64,000 bases of DNA from Promicromonospora sp. AC04 (GCF_003058225.1 NZ_QBUG01000007.1:98955-162954); one strand, 5' to 3'. Counted from the stretch's first letter, positions 1 through 14,463 are shown. The notes: a model not told the origin generated them from the letters alone. Numbers and translations are program-made.

Positions 1-189
1 GGCCTCACCCACCACGTCAAAACCCGCCTCGCGCAGAGTCTCCACCACGTCCATGCGGATGAGCGCCTCGTCCTCCGCCACGACGGCGCGGCGCGAGGGG
101 TTGGCGGGAGCGGCCTCCGGCTCGGCATCGATCATCGGGGGCAGATCCAGGGGAAGCTTCTCGGTCTTCTCGTCGGTCACGGGGAACAT
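1..189 (-). CDS. pdtaR: ANTAR-type response regulator PdtaR, N-terminal part (cut by window start)
   Basis: Only the first 63 codons are present; the gene runs off the left edge. After a ~33-residue acidic, proline-rich leader comes the start of a receiver domain: RRAVVAEDEALIRMDVVETL, then REAGFDVVGEA. The adjacent E-D-E acidic residues form the phosphorylation pocket. The AEDEALIRMD signature is typical of the actinobacterial PdtaR family, whose members have a receiver domain followed by an RNA-binding ANTAR domain that acts by transcription antitermination. The ANTAR half is outside the window, so the family call rests on the receiver sequence and on the conserved neighbourhood with pyk. 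The ATG at the right end is the only convincing start. Confidence 0.75.
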   Translation of the reverse strand, partial: MFPVTDEKTEKLPLDLPPMIDAEPEAAPANPSRRAVVAEDEALIRMDVVETLREAGFDVVGEA

Positions 190-270
190 CCTACGTTGCG
201 CGCCCGGGCTTGGGACCCAGGCCAGCGGTGTGGTTCGATGTCCGCCGGGACACATTTTGTGTCCCGGCTG

Positions 271-354
271 GCCGGGTTGGCGGAACAGGCAGACGCGGCG
301 CTCTCAAAAAGCGCTGTCCGAAAGGACATGTGGGTTCGAGTCCCACACCCGGCA
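271..354 (+). tRNA. tRNA-Leu (anticodon CAA)
   Basis: A class II tRNA cloverleaf can be folded by eye. The acceptor stem GCCGGGT pairs with ACCCGGC. The anticodon stem GCGCT/AGCGC carries loop CTCAAAA, giving anticodon CAA, which reads UUG leucine codons. A long variable arm (TGTCC-GAAA-GGACA) and a T arm with TTCGAGT follow. The discriminator base is A, followed by CC and then G, so the full CCA is not encoded. The long variable arm and anticodon both support leucine. Confidence 0.93.
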
Positions 355-360
355 CCGCAC

Positions 361-836
361 TCACCTGACAGCGCCCAGGACCATCTCGTCGAACGCACGG
401 TCCGGAAGCGTCCGGCCGAGCCTCAGCATGTGCTCCGCCATCGGGCCGACGGCGTAGCGGGTGTCCGGCAGGTCGGCCTCGATGGCCCGCCGGATGGCCT
501 CCGCGACCACCTCGCCGCCCGAGCCCTCCTGGTCGGGACCGCTGCCGATCTCGACGCGGTTCGCCATCGTGTTCGCCATGTCCCGGTAGGCGCCGTCGCC
601 GGAGAAGTCCCGAAGCTGCTCGGCGGAGGTGGCGCCGAACTCGGTCCTGATGATCCCCGGCTGGATGATCACGACGTTGATCCCGAACTGCCCGACCTCC
701 ATCCGGAGCCTGTCGGAGAGGGCCTCGAGCGCGTGCTTGGCCGCGACGTACCAGGAGCCGAGCGGCAGCGCGATCTCGCCGGCGATCGAGGACGCCCGAT
801 CCCGGACGAGGCTCCGGTGACGAGGCATACCTTCAT
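361..836 (-). pseudogene. Short-chain dehydrogenase pseudogene with internal deletion
   Basis: From the ATG at 836, behind an AAAGG ribosome site, the reading is MKVCLVTGASSGIG, the Rossmann start of an SDR with its TGxxxGIG cofactor motif. Directly after this, in a different frame, the sequence continues as SSIAGEIALPLGSWYVAAKH, the catalytic Ser and YxxxK region of the same family, and runs to the normal SDR C-terminus. About 110-120 codons between the two motifs are missing, and the junction near 793-803 also shifts the frame. The C-terminal half stays open to 915 in its own frame, but without the nucleotide-binding part it cannot be a working enzyme. Intact SDRs are about 250-280 residues. 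A sequencing or assembly error is the alternative explanation. Confidence 0.8.
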
Positions 837-925
837 CGATCACACCTTTCAGGCGCATGTCTTCGTGGACGGTCCGATCCCTCGCGCGGAGGGCTTCCGC
901 CATCCTGCCAGGCACCGGACACCGG

Positions 926-2632
926 TCAGCGCCTCGCCAGCAGCGCCGGGCTCTCGTCGTAGCGCACGACCTCCAGCCCGAACTCCGCGAGGATCTCGGG
1001 CAGCAGCCGCACCACGTCGCGGTCCTTCTCGCGGTTCTCCTCGGACAGCTCGGACCACGGCACGCCGATCATCGGGTGCACGCGGGCGTCGTCGTCCCGT
1101 ACCGGGCCGCCGCGCCAGCCCTGCGCCACCCGGACGGACTCCCACAGCTCGTGCTCCGCCTCGGCGAGCTTGTCCAGCTCGGGGCCCTCGAACACCACCT
1201 CCGGTGCCCCGTCCCGGGGCGCGATCGTCGCGCCCATCCGCGCCAGGCGCTCGGGCAGCCCGACGACCCAGCCGCGGTTGGAGGCCCGCAGGTCCTCGGC
1301 GAGGTCCTCCCAGCGGACCATCGCGGGAAGCTCGCCCCATGCGACGCCGCGCTCCCGCTGGTTGCGCAGGTACACGTGGTGCACGGACCGGGCTATCCGC
1401 TCGTACATGTCGGCGTGCGCTCGGGCCTCCGCGCGCTCGACGTCGGCGAGCAGGTCGCGCATGGTCACGGTGCGCAGGCGGCCGTCCAGGTTGTCGAGCA
1501 CCCGCGAGGCCTCGGTGCCGAACGCGCCCGTCAGGCCCGCCAGGCCGTCGAGCAGGAGCACCAGCGACCCGGGGCCGCCGTGCCACAGCTTCGTGGCCGT
1601 GAGCGCGACCCGCAGCGACACGCTCTCGTCGGCATCACACACGTACACGGTGTCGGGCACGGCGGCGCTCCCCGTGCCGAGCGCAGGCGCCGCTCGGAGC
1701 TCGATCTTCTCGGCCACCGGCGACCACCGGGCGCGCAGCTCCTCGACGACCCGGCCGGCGTCGTCGGCCGCCAGGTCGACCACCAGCCGCACGCCGTCCC
1801 CGGCGAGCTCCCACTCCCGAGCCAGCCCCACCACGAGCGCCTTGGCGAACTCGCCCGAGCCGACCACCACCACGTGGGTCACTGCGGGGATCACCGCGGG
1901 AGTCGCCGCCGGGCCGCCCACGATCCGCCGGACCTCGCGCACCGCGAGCGCCTGCGCGGCGATGACGGAGAGCGTGAAGAAGTCGACACCCGGCTCGGCG
2001 CAGCTGAGGTGCCGCGCCTGGAGCGCCACGCCGAGGTCGGGGTCGCTGACGTGGGCGTACAGCCGGTCAGGCCCCCGGCCCGCGCGGCGGACGGCGCTCT
2101 CGGCCTCGGCGACGGTCAGCACGTTGGCGGTCGCGTCGGTGGTGTCGTCGCCGCACGCGTACAGGACGGTCGCGCCGGTGAGTCCGACGCCGGCCAGCCC
2201 GGCGGCGTCGGCGGTGCGCAGGACCCGGTGGCCGGCCGCCTCCAGCGCGGCGGTGACGGTGTCGGCGGCGTCGGTCTGCCCGACGACGATGGCGTGCCCT
2301 CGGGCGCGCCGGTCCCTGAACCGGCGGATCTCGCCGGTGAACAGGGCACGTGCCGCCTCGAACAGGGCGTAGACGGCGGTGCCCGGCGCGAGGAACCGCG
2401 CGACCTGGAGCTGCCAGGACAGCGGCCCGCCTCCGCTGGCCGGGTCGGCGCCCATCACGAAGAGCTGCAGGTCGTGGTAGACGACGTCGTACCAGGTGCG
2501 GCCCGGTACGTGCGTGGTGTCGAGCATGAGGCCCCACCAGCCGAGGCCGAGCGAGACCACCACGAGGGCGGCGAAGCCGAGGCGGGTCCAGGGGAAGGAG
2601 GCGCGGGACACGAGAAGGAACAATAGCGACAT
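926..2632 (-). CDS. Membrane protein with NAD-binding domains and C-terminal RyR domain
   Basis: 568 residues from ATG 2632, directly behind GGGGGAG. A hydrophobic N-terminus has one clear membrane span (about residues 13-35) and a second hydrophobic stretch near residues 80-100. Two TrkA-N-like Rossmann segments follow: HAIVVGQTDAADTV and, further on, THVVVVGSGEFAKALVVGL with a GxGxxA motif. The last ~75 residues match the RyR repeat seen in ryanodine receptors and in many bacterial proteins (AQGWRGGPVRDDDARVHP, then PWSELSEENREKDRD). The build resembles ion-channel-associated RCK/Castor-type proteins, but I see no selectivity-filter sequence. A role as ligand-responsive ion transporter or sensor is inference. 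It lies downstream of pyk beyond a hairpin terminator, so it is probably transcribed separately. Longer upstream starts would run into pyk and lack family-like sequence. Confidence 0.75.
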   Translation of the reverse strand: MSLLFLLVSRASFPWTRLGFAALVVVSLGLGWWGLMLDTTHVPGRTWYDVVYHDLQLFVMGADPASGGGPLSWQLQVARFLAPGTAVYALFEAARALFTGEIRRFRDRRARGHAIVVGQTDAADTVTAALEAAGHRVLRTADAAGLAGVGLTGATVLYACGDDTTDATANVLTVAEAESAVRRAGRGPDRLYAHVSDPDLGVALQARHLSCAEPGVDFFTLSVIAAQALAVREVRRIVGGPAATPAVIPAVTHVVVVGSGEFAKALVVGLAREWELAGDGVRLVVDLAADDAGRVVEELRARWSPVAEKIELRAAPALGTGSAAVPDTVYVCDADESVSLRVALTATKLWHGGPGSLVLLLDGLAGLTGAFGTEASRVLDNLDGRLRTVTMRDLLADVERAEARAHADMYERIARSVHHVYLRNQRERGVAWGELPAMVRWEDLAEDLRASNRGWVVGLPERLARMGATIAPRDGAPEVVFEGPELDKLAEAEHELWESVRVAQGWRGGPVRDDDARVHPMIGVPWSELSEENREKDRDVVRLLPEILAEFGLEVVRYDESPALLARR

Positions 2633-2676
2633 CTCCCCCGGCCGGAGGACACCCGGCGGGAAAGCGGACACGAGAA

Positions 2677-2707
2677 GGCCCGGACTCCCGCGGTGGGGGT
2701 CCGGGCC
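2677..2707 (-). terminator. Hairpin terminator downstream of pyk
   Basis: GGCCCGGAC and GTCCGGGCC form a perfect 9-bp stem around a 13-nt loop between the pyk stop and the RyR-protein start. A strong T run is absent, as is common in high-GC actinobacteria. Confidence 0.6.
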
Positions 2708-2750
2708 CGTTCGATGTGGCCGTGCTGCCGGCCGCGAGCGGTCGTCAGCC

Positions 2751-4181
2751 CTAGCTGCGACCGTCCGTGTGCGAGCCGATGCGGTGCACCAGGATCGAGT
2801 TGGTGGTGCCCGGCACGCCGACCGGCGCACCCGAGACCACTACGACCAGGTCGCCCTTGTCGGCCAGGCCCTCGGCCTGGAGGGTCAGGTCCACCTGGTC
2901 GACCATCGCGTCGACGTTGTCGACCTTCGGCACCAGGTACTCGGTGGTGCCCCAGGTCAGGGCGAGCGTGTTGGCGACGTCCTGCTCCGGGGTGAAGGCG
3001 AGCAGGGGGATCGACGAGCGCAGGCGGGACATCCGGCGCGCGGAGTCACCGGACTGCGTGAACGTGACGAGGTACTTGACCCCGAGCGTCTCGCCGATCT
3101 CGGCGGCGGCGCGCGTGATGGCGCCACCGCGGGTGTGCGGCGTGGAGCCGAGCGGCGCGATGCGCTCCCGGCCTGCCTCCTCCGTGGCCTCGATGATGCG
3201 GGCCATGGTCTCCACCGTGATGATCGGGTAGTCGCCCACCGACGTCTCACCGGACAGCATCACCGCGTCCGCACCGTCGAGCACCGCGTTGGCGCAGTCC
3301 GACGCCTCGGCGCGGGTCGGCGTGGGCGACGTCGTCATCGACTCGAGCACCTGCGTGGCGACGATGACCGGCTTGGCGTTGCGCCGCGCCATCTCGACGA
3401 TGCGCTTCTGCACGAGCGGCACCTGCTCCAGCGGCATCTCGACCGCGAGGTCGCCGCGCGCCACCATGACGCCGTCGAACGCCGCGATGATCTCGCTGAG
3501 GTTCTCCACGGCCTGCGGCTTCTCGATCTTGGCGATGACGGGGACCGTGCGGCCCTCCTCCTCCATCACCCGGCGGACGTCCTCGTAGTCCTTGGCGGAC
3601 CGCACGAAGGACAGCGCGATGAAGTCGGTGCCGAGGTTGAGCGCCCAGCGCAGGTCGGCCTCGTCCTTGTCGGACAGGGCCGGCACGGACACCGCGACGC
3701 CGGGCAGGTTGATGCCCTTGTTGTTCGAGACGGGGCCGGGGACCTCGACCTCGGTGACGACGCGCGGGCCGTCGACGGCGGTGACGCGCACGCGCACCTT
3801 GCCGTCGTCGATGAGCAACGGGTCACCGACCTGGGCGTCGTGCGCCAGCCCCTTGTGGGTGGTCGACACGATCTCCCGCGTACCGATGATGTCCTCGGTG
3901 GTGATGGTGAACGTGTCGCCCTTGTTCAGGAAGTGCTTCTCGTCCCCTGCGAACCGACCGAGCCGGATCTTGGGGCCCTGCAGGTCGACCAGTACGGCGA
4001 CCGACTTTCCGGCCGCCTTGGCGGCCTCTCGTACGTTGCGGTAGACCGCCGCATGCGCCTCCTGCTCGCCGTGGCTGCGGTTGATCCGCGCCACGTTCAT
4101 GCCGGCGTCTACGAGTTCCCGGAGCTTCTCCGGGCTCTCTGTGGCGGGTCCGATGGTGCACACGATCTTGGCTCTGCGCAT
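2751..4181 (-). CDS. pyk: Pyruvate kinase
   Basis: 476 residues, normal length for the family. Converts phosphoenolpyruvate and ADP to pyruvate and ATP in glycolysis, in the cytosol. It starts MRRAKIVCTIGPATES, the family opening. The phosphate/K+ site appears as ARINRSHG (usually ARLNFSHG), with LVDLQGPKIR after it. The catalytic lysine motif VIAKIEKPQAVENL and the metal-binding MVARGDLAVEM segment are present. The regulatory C-terminal domain is complete (SGAPVGVPGTTN near the end). A TANNNT hexamer lies 6 nt before the ATG, but GGAGA also lies in that gap, so the transcript could be leaderless or use a short SD. It is downstream of gltBD on the same strand with a 71-bp gap, followed by a hairpin terminator. 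Confidence 0.97.
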   Translation of the reverse strand: MRRAKIVCTIGPATESPEKLRELVDAGMNVARINRSHGEQEAHAAVYRNVREAAKAAGKSVAVLVDLQGPKIRLGRFAGDEKHFLNKGDTFTITTEDIIGTREIVSTTHKGLAHDAQVGDPLLIDDGKVRVRVTAVDGPRVVTEVEVPGPVSNNKGINLPGVAVSVPALSDKDEADLRWALNLGTDFIALSFVRSAKDYEDVRRVMEEEGRTVPVIAKIEKPQAVENLSEIIAAFDGVMVARGDLAVEMPLEQVPLVQKRIVEMARRNAKPVIVATQVLESMTTSPTPTRAEASDCANAVLDGADAVMLSGETSVGDYPIITVETMARIIEATEEAGRERIAPLGSTPHTRGGAITRAAAEIGETLGVKYLVTFTQSGDSARRMSRLRSSIPLLAFTPEQDVANTLALTWGTTEYLVPKVDNVDAMVDQVDLTLQAEGLADKGDLVVVVSGAPVGVPGTTNSILVHRIGSHTDGRS

Positions 4182-4187
4182 GTCTCC

Positions 4188-4193
4188 AGCCTA
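4188..4193 (-). promoter_or_regulatory. Candidate -10 element of pyk (TAGGCT)
   Basis: TANNNT hexamer exactly 6 nt upstream of the pyk ATG, the distance expected if transcription starts at the A of the start codon. Confidence 0.45.
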
Positions 4194-4252
4194 GGCATGG
4201 TGGGCGCCGCGGCGCCCTGTGAGGGTGTACAACTCCCGGACGGGTTCTCCGG

Positions 4253-5723
4253 TCACGACCGCAGAGCGAGCGTGCGCGGACCCACCGGGGCGGGCAGCTC
4301 GGTGCTGCCCTGCAGGTAGGTGTCGGCCGCGGCGGCCGCGGCGCGGCCCTCCGCGATGGCCCACACGATGAGGGACTGTCCGCGACCGGCGTCACCGGCG
4401 ACGAACACGCCCGGCAGGCTCGCAGCGTAGTCCTCGCCGCGGGCGACCAGACCACGCTCCGTGATCTCGATGCCGGTCTGCTCCTCGAGCACCCCGGTCT
4501 CGGGGCCGGTGAACCCCATGGCCACGAGGACGAGGTCCGCGGGGATCTCGCGTTCGGTACCCGGGGTGGCCGCGCGGCGGCCGTCGGGCAGGTACTGGGT
4601 CTCGGCGACCTTGAGCGCCCGGACGGCGCCGTCGGCGTCCGCCACGAACTCCACCGTCGAGGCGAGGTAGGTGCGTTCGCCGCCCTCCTCGTGCGAGGTC
4701 GAGACCTCGTACAGGATCGGGTCGGTCGGCCACGGCTGGTTCGCCGCGCGCTCGACCGGCGGCTTCTTGCCGATCGCGAGCGTGGTGACGCTCGCGGCGC
4801 CCTGGCGCAGCGCGGTGCCGAGGCAGTCCGAGCCGGTGTCGCCGCCGCCGATGATGATCACGTGCTTGCCGGCCGCCGTCGGCGCGCCCTCGGGCAGGAC
4901 GTCCGGCGTGCCGGCCTCGACCGCCTTGTTGGCGGGCGTGAGGTAGTCCATCGCGAAGTGGATGCCGGCCAGGTCCCGCCCGGGCAGGGGCAGGTCGCGC
5001 GGCACGGTGGCGCCGGTGGCGACCACCACGGCGTCGAACCGGCGGCGCAGCGCGTCCCAGCTGATGTCCTCGCCGATCGTGACGCCCGCGCGGAAGCGGG
5101 TGCCCTCGGCCTCCATCTGCGCCAGGCGGCGGTCGATGTGCAGCTTCTCGAGCTTGAAGTCCGGGATGCCGTAGCGCAGCAGGCCGCCGATGGCGGTGTC
5201 CCGCTCGTAGACGACGACAGTGTGGCCGGCGCGCGTGAGCTGCTGCGCGGCGGCGAGACCCGCCGGGCCCGAGCCGACGACGGCGACCGTCGAGCCCGTG
5301 AGCCGCTCCGGCACGTGCGGCGTGACCAGGCCACGGGCGAACGCCTCGTCGATGATCGAGACCTCGACGTTCTTGATCGTCACGGCGGGCTGGTTGATGC
5401 TCAGCACGCAGGACGACTCGCACGGCGCCGGGCACACGCGCCCGGTGAACTCCGGGAAGTTGTTCGTGGCGTGCAGGCGGTCGATCGCGTCGCCCCACTG
5501 GCCGCGCCACACCAGGTCGTTCCAGTCCGGGATCAGGTTGCCCAGCGGGCAGCCCTGGTGGCAGAACGGCACGCCGCAGTCCATGCAGCGGCCGGCCTGC
5601 TCCTTGAGGAACGCCTGACCCTCCTCGCGGTGCGCGTGCGTGTCCTTCCAGTCACGCAGCCGCACCTCGACGGGCCGGTTCGGCGGGAGCTCCCGCTCCC
5701 GGACTTTCAGAAATCCTCGGGGG

Positions 5724-5731
<8 letters not shown>
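4253..5731 (-). CDS. gltD: Glutamate synthase (NADPH) small subunit
   Basis: 492 residues, the usual GltD length. It takes electrons from NADPH through FAD to the large subunit's Fe-S and FMN centres. The N-terminal ferredoxin-like part has the cysteine clusters [17 protein letters not shown] and [11 protein letters not shown], which bind two [4Fe-4S] clusters. An FAD-binding [13 protein letters not shown] follows, then a second nucleotide-binding [13 protein letters not shown] for NADPH, and a C-terminal [22 protein letters not shown] motif. Its ATG overlaps the gltB stop (ATGA), so translation is coupled and the subunits should be made in equal amounts. Confidence 0.97.
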
Positions 5732-10295
<4,564 letters not shown>

Positions 10296-10410
10296 GGGTC
10301 CTCACAGGCACTCGGCCGTAGCCGAGCGCAGTTCCTTGCGGTGGTCCGGGACGACGGCGGCCCGGTCGGTCAGGGGGCTCGTCGTCCGGTGGTCCCGGCG
10401 GGCTTGCCCC

Positions 10411-11460
10411 TCAGGTGCGCGCGGAGGTGTCCGAGTCGGACTCCTCCGCTGCTGCTGTCTTCACTTCCTCCGGCTCGGCTGCTGCCTTGCCGGTCCCTTC
10501 GATTCCTGGGTCAGGCTCCGGTTCGGCCGCAGGGGCCGCCGGTTCGTCGTCCTCCGGCCGCAGCCGTACCGACTCTTCCCTGGTGGGGAACCTTCGAGCA
10601 AGCACGATCGAGACCACCAGGGCCGCCAGGCCCAGGAGGATCGAGGTCCAGACGTTGAGGCGAAGCCCCAGCACCAGCTCTGCATCGTCGATGCGGAGCA
10701 TCTCGATCCAGACCCGTCCGAGAGTGTAGAGCAGGACGTACGCCCAGAATACCCGCCCATGACCCAACTTGAACCGGCGGTCGAGAAACAGCAGAACTCC
10801 GGCCATCACGAGGTTCCACAGGAGCTCGTACAGGAAGGTCGGGTGGAAGAGGGTGCCCTCCGGGTACGCCACACCGGTGGCCGGGTTCGCCACCAGGTAC
10901 TCGGCGTCGATGTGCAGGCCCCAGGGCAGCTCCGTGGGGCCCCCGTACAGCTCCTGGTTGAACCAGTTGCCGAGCCGGCCGACGGCCTGCGCGACGAGGA
11001 GGCCGGGCGCCACGGCGTCGGCGAAGGAAGAGAGCCTGACGCCCTGCCTGCGGCAGCCGATCCAGGCGCCGACGGCGCCGAACGCCACCGCGCCCCAGAT
11101 GCCCAGGCCGCCCTCCCAGACGTAGAGCGCCGAGACGGGGTCGCCCCCGCCCGAGAAGTTGTCGCCGAAGTACCGGTCGGGCGACGAGAGCACGTGATAG
11201 ATCCGGCCGCCGACGATGCCGAACGGCACCGCCCAGAACGTGATCTCGAGGACGTCGTCGGGGTCGCCGCCGCGCGCCTTCCACCGCCTGGCGGTCATCC
11301 AGACGGCGATCACGATGCCCGCGAGGATCGCCAGCGCGTAGGCGCGCAGCGGGAAGATCCCGAGGTACCAGGTGTGCTGGGACGGGCTGGGGATCTCGGT
11401 GGCCAGGGCAGCAGGCAGCAACGCAGGCAGAGATGCCGGCAGTGCGGTCAGCAGCGTCAC
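10411..11460 (-). CDS. lgt: Phosphatidylglycerol:prolipoprotein diacylglyceryl transferase
   Basis: 349 residues. Adds diacylglycerol to the lipobox cysteine of prelipoproteins at the cytoplasmic membrane. Several membrane spans are visible, with the family motifs VGGRIYHVLSSPDRYF, the GGLGIWGA segment and the signature GRLGNWFNQELYGG. I chose GTG 11460 because it overlaps the trpA stop as GTGA and directly precedes a hydrophobic N-terminus. The last ~55 residues form an acidic, Ala/Glu/Pro-rich tail that the enzyme does not need and that should be cytoplasmic and disordered. Placement after trpA matches the trp-lgt order known in mycobacteria. A substrate of this enzyme, the FKBP lipoprotein, is encoded in this window. 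Confidence 0.95.
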   Translation of the reverse strand: MTLLTALPASLPALLPAALATEIPSPSQHTWYLGIFPLRAYALAILAGIVIAVWMTARRWKARGGDPDDVLEITFWAVPFGIVGGRIYHVLSSPDRYFGDNFSGGGDPVSALYVWEGGLGIWGAVAFGAVGAWIGCRRQGVRLSSFADAVAPGLLVAQAVGRLGNWFNQELYGGPTELPWGLHIDAEYLVANPATGVAYPEGTLFHPTFLYELLWNLVMAGVLLFLDRRFKLGHGRVFWAYVLLYTLGRVWIEMLRIDDAELVLGLRLNVWTSILLGLAALVVSIVLARRFPTREESVRLRPEDDEPAAPAAEPEPDPGIEGTGKAAAEPEEVKTAAAEESDSDTSART

Positions 11461-12365
11461 GGGGCCTCTCCGGGTGCGTCGGTCGCGCCGACGGGTGTGT
11501 CGGCGGGCGCGGTAGCGCGCGCCGACCGTACCCCGGCGGCGAGGTCCTCCGTCACCTCGGCCAGATTCGTGAGACGGACCGCCCACTCGGCATCGCTGAG
11601 CGGGCCGTCCGAGAGGAGCGGCCGCACCAGCGCCGAGCCGACGATGACGCCGTCGGCGAAGCGCCCTACCTCGGCGGCCTGCGCGCCGGTGGAGACGCCA
11701 AGGCCCACGCAGACGTTCGTCGCGCCGGCGGCGCGCGTGTCGGCGACGAGCTGCTCGGCGCGCGAGCCCACCTGGGTCCGCTCCCCCGTCACGCCCATGA
11801 GCGACGCCGCGTACACGAACCCGCGCGTCTGCCGCACGGTGAGCCGCAGCCGGTCCACGGTCGAGCTCGGGGCCACGAGGAACACGCGGTCCAGCCCGTG
11901 GGCCTCGCTCGCCGCTATCCAGTCGGCGCCCTCGTCCGGGATGAGGTCAGGCGTGATCAGCCCGGCACCGCCCGCGGCGGCCAGGTCGCGCGCGAACGCG
12001 TCCGGCCCGTACTTGAGCACCGGGTTCCAGTAGGTCATGACCAGGACGGGGACGTGCGGCGCGTAGTTGGTCAGCTCCCGCAGCACGCGGAACACGTCCC
12101 GCACACGGGCGCCTGCGTCCAGCGCGCCCTGCGCCGCGGCCTGGATCACCGGGCCGTCCAGGACGGGGTCGGTGTACGGGATGCCGAGCTCGATGATGTC
12201 CGCACCGTGGTCGACGAGCGTCTTCAGCGCCTCGATCGACCGGTCCACCGTCGGGAAGCCGACGGGCAGGTAGCCCACCAGCGCAGGCCGGTTCTCCTGC
12301 TCGCGCAGGCGGGCGATCAGGTCGCCCGAGTGCCGGCCGGTCGCCGGCTCCGCCACTGTGCTCAT
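11457..12365 (-). CDS. trpA: Tryptophan synthase alpha subunit
   Basis: 302 residues. Cleaves indole-3-glycerol phosphate and passes indole through a tunnel to TrpB. The TIM-barrel motifs are clear: [10 protein letters not shown] near the start, then [20 protein letters not shown] with the catalytic Glu and Asp. The phosphate-binding loop appears as [12 protein letters not shown], with VIVGSALV beyond it. The ATG overlaps the trpB stop (ATGA) and the stop overlaps the lgt GTG, placing it in a tightly coupled run. A Pro/Ala-rich tail of ~20 residues ends the protein. Confidence 0.97.
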   Translation of the reverse strand: MSTVAEPATGRHSGDLIARLREQENRPALVGYLPVGFPTVDRSIEALKTLVDHGADIIELGIPYTDPVLDGPVIQAAAQGALDAGARVRDVFRVLRELTNYAPHVPVLVMTYWNPVLKYGPDAFARDLAAAGGAGLITPDLIPDEGADWIAASEAHGLDRVFLVAPSSTVDRLRLTVRQTRGFVYAASLMGVTGERTQVGSRAEQLVADTRAAGATNVCVGLGVSTGAQAAEVGRFADGVIVGSALVRPLLSDGPLSDAEWAVRLTNLAEVTEDLAAGVRSARATAPADTPVGATDAPGEAP

Positions 12366-13636
12366 CCCCGGCCCTCCTGCCGCTCGAGCTCTTCCGACGC
12401 CACACCCTCGTCGAGCAGGCCGAACCAGCGGGCCGCCGTCGCCACGTCCTTGTCGCCGCGGCCGGAGAGGTTCACGAGGATCAGGAGCGGCTCGCCGTCG
12501 GGTCCCGTGCGCCCCTGGGCCGCCGCGGCCTTGCCGATGCGCATCGCGCCCGCGAGGGCGTGCGCCGACTCGATGGCCGGGATGATGCCCTCGGTGCGGC
12601 ACAGCAGGCGGAACGCCTCCATGGCCTCGTCGTCGGTGACGGGCTCGTAAGTGGCCCGGCCCAGGTCGTGCAGCCAGGCGTGCGCGGGGCCGACGCTCGG
12701 GTAGTCCAGGCCCGCCGACACCGAGTGGCTGGGCAGGGTCTGGCCGTCGTCGTCCTGGAGCAGGTAGGACTTGGCGCCGTGCAGCACGCCCAGCGCGCCG
12801 CCGCTGAACCGGGCCGCGTGCCGGCCCGACTCGATGCCCTCGCCGCCGGCCTCGAAGCCGCGCAGCTCGACGTCCTTGTCGTCGAGGAACGCGTTGAAGA
12901 TGCCCAGCGCGTTGGAACCGCCGCCCACGCAGGCCGCGACGACGTCGGGCAGGCGGCCGGTGCGCTCCAGGAGCTGCCCGCGCGCCTCCTCGCCGATGAT
13001 GCGGTGGAACTGGCGCACCATCTCGGGGAACGGGTGCGGGCCCGTCACGGTGCCCAGCAGGTAGTGCGTGGTCTCGACGTTCGCGACCCAGTCGCGCAGC
13101 GCCTCGTTGATCGCGTCCTTGAGGGTGCGCGAGCCGATCTTCACCGGCACGACCTCGGCGCCGAGCAGGCGCATCCGCGCCACGTTCAGCGCCTGCCGCC
13201 GGGTGTCCTCCTCGCCCATGTAGACCACGCACTCGAGGTCCATCAGGGCTGCCGCGGTGGCGGTGGCGACGCCGTGCTGGCCCGCCCCCGTCTCCGCGAT
13301 GAGGCGCTTCTTGCCCATGCGCTTGACCAGCAGGGCCTGCCCGAGCACGTTGTTGATCTTGTGCGAGCCGGTGTGGTTGAGGTCCTCGCGCTTGAGGAAC
13401 ACGCGCGCGTCGCCCGCGTGCACGGCGAACCGCGGCACCTCGGTCAGCGGGCTCGGCCGGCCGGTGTACTCCCGGTGCAGGCGCTGCAGCTCCGCCGCGA
13501 ACTCGGGGTCGTCGGCCGCCTTGCGGAACTCGGTGTCGAGCTCCTCGAGCGCGGCGATGAGCGCCTCGGGCACGAAGCGCCCGCCGTACTGGCCGAAGTA
13601 CGGGCCGGAGACGTCGGCAAGCTTCACATCGGTCAC
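12362..13636 (-). CDS. trpB: Tryptophan synthase beta subunit
   Basis: 424 residues. PLP-dependent condensation of indole with serine. It shows the start [17 protein letters not shown], the PLP lysine in HTGSHKINN, the [13 protein letters not shown] loop and the phosphate-binding [11 protein letters not shown] chose GTG 13636 because AAGGGA lies 6-7 nt upstream and the reading [15 protein letters not shown] fits the family start. The longer open frame upstream overlaps trpC and is a GC artefact. It sits 11 bp downstream of trpC. Confidence 0.97.
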   Translation of the reverse strand: MTDVKLADVSGPYFGQYGGRFVPEALIAALEELDTEFRKAADDPEFAAELQRLHREYTGRPSPLTEVPRFAVHAGDARVFLKREDLNHTGSHKINNVLGQALLVKRMGKKRLIAETGAGQHGVATATAAALMDLECVVYMGEEDTRRQALNVARMRLLGAEVVPVKIGSRTLKDAINEALRDWVANVETTHYLLGTVTGPHPFPEMVRQFHRIIGEEARGQLLERTGRLPDVVAACVGGGSNALGIFNAFLDDKDVELRGFEAGGEGIESGRHAARFSGGALGVLHGAKSYLLQDDDGQTLPSHSVSAGLDYPSVGPAHAWLHDLGRATYEPVTDDEAMEAFRLLCRTEGIIPAIESAHALAGAMRIGKAAAAQGRTGPDGEPLLILVNLSGRGDKDVATAARWFGLLDEGVASEELERQEGRG

Positions 13637-13647
13637 CTCGGATCCCT

Positions 13648-14463
13648 TCAGGCCGGACGGACGGACCGCAGCGACGGGTGCGAGCCCGCGGCGACGAGGT
13701 CGGCCACCGAGGCGCGCGGGGCGCCGTCGGTCACGAGCGCCTCGCCCACCAGGACGCCGTCCGCCCCGGCGCGGGCCATCTCCATCACGTCGTGCGGGCC
13801 GCGGATGCCGGACTCGGCGATCTTGATCACGTCGTCCGGGATGTACTCGGCGAGGCTGCGGAACAGGCCGCGGTCCAGCTCGAGGGTCTTGAGGTTGCGG
13901 GCGTTGACGCCCACGACGCGCGCCCCAGCGTCGACCGCCCGGCGGACCTCCTCCAGGTTGTGCGCCTCCACCAGGGCGGTCATGCCGAGCGAGTGCACGC
14001 GCTCCACGAGCGACTCGAGCACCGTCTGCTCCAGGGCGGCCACGATGATCAGCACCAGGTCGGCCCCGTGCGCACGCGCCTCCCACACCTGGTACGGCGT
14101 CACCACGAAGTCCTTGCGCAGCACGGGGACGTCCACCCGGCCGCGCACCGCGTCCAGGTCGGCCAGCGAGCCGTTGAACCGGCGCTGCTCGGTGAGCACC
14201 GAGATCGCGGACGCGCCGCCGGTCTCGTACTCGACGGCGAGCGCAGCCGGGTCGTCGATCTGCGCGAGCGACCCCTTGCTCGGGCTCGAGCGCTTCACCT
14301 CGGCGATCACCGACACGGCGTCCGCCTGCTTGAGGCGGCCGAGGCACTCGAGGGCCCCGGGCACCGCGGTGGCGCGCTCCTTGAGCGCGTCGAGAGGCAC
14401 GCGTGCCTCACGCTCCGCGAGGTCCTCACGAACCCCCGCGACGATGTCCTCCAGGACCGACAT
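13648..14463 (-). CDS. trpC: Indole-3-glycerol phosphate synthase
   Basis: 271 residues, a monofunctional TIM barrel. Converts carboxyphenylaminodeoxyribulose phosphate to indole-3-glycerol phosphate, the substrate of TrpA. Family motifs: [16 protein letters not shown] with the catalytic lysine, [31 protein letters not shown], and IAESGIRGP near the end. ATG 14463 follows a good GGGGAGG ribosome site. The 212 bp upstream carry no gene. A TACGAT hexamer (14554-14559, minus strand) could be a -10 for a promoter inside the trp block, but I see no convincing -35. Confidence 0.96.
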   Translation of the reverse strand: MSVLEDIVAGVREDLAEREARVPLDALKERATAVPGALECLGRLKQADAVSVIAEVKRSSPSKGSLAQIDDPAALAVEYETGGASAISVLTEQRRFNGSLADLDAVRGRVDVPVLRKDFVVTPYQVWEARAHGADLVLIIVAALEQTVLESLVERVHSLGMTALVEAHNLEEVRRAVDAGARVVGVNARNLKTLELDRGLFRSLAEYIPDDVIKIAESGIRGPHDVMEMARAGADGVLVGEALVTDGAPRASVADLVAAGSHPSLRSVRPA

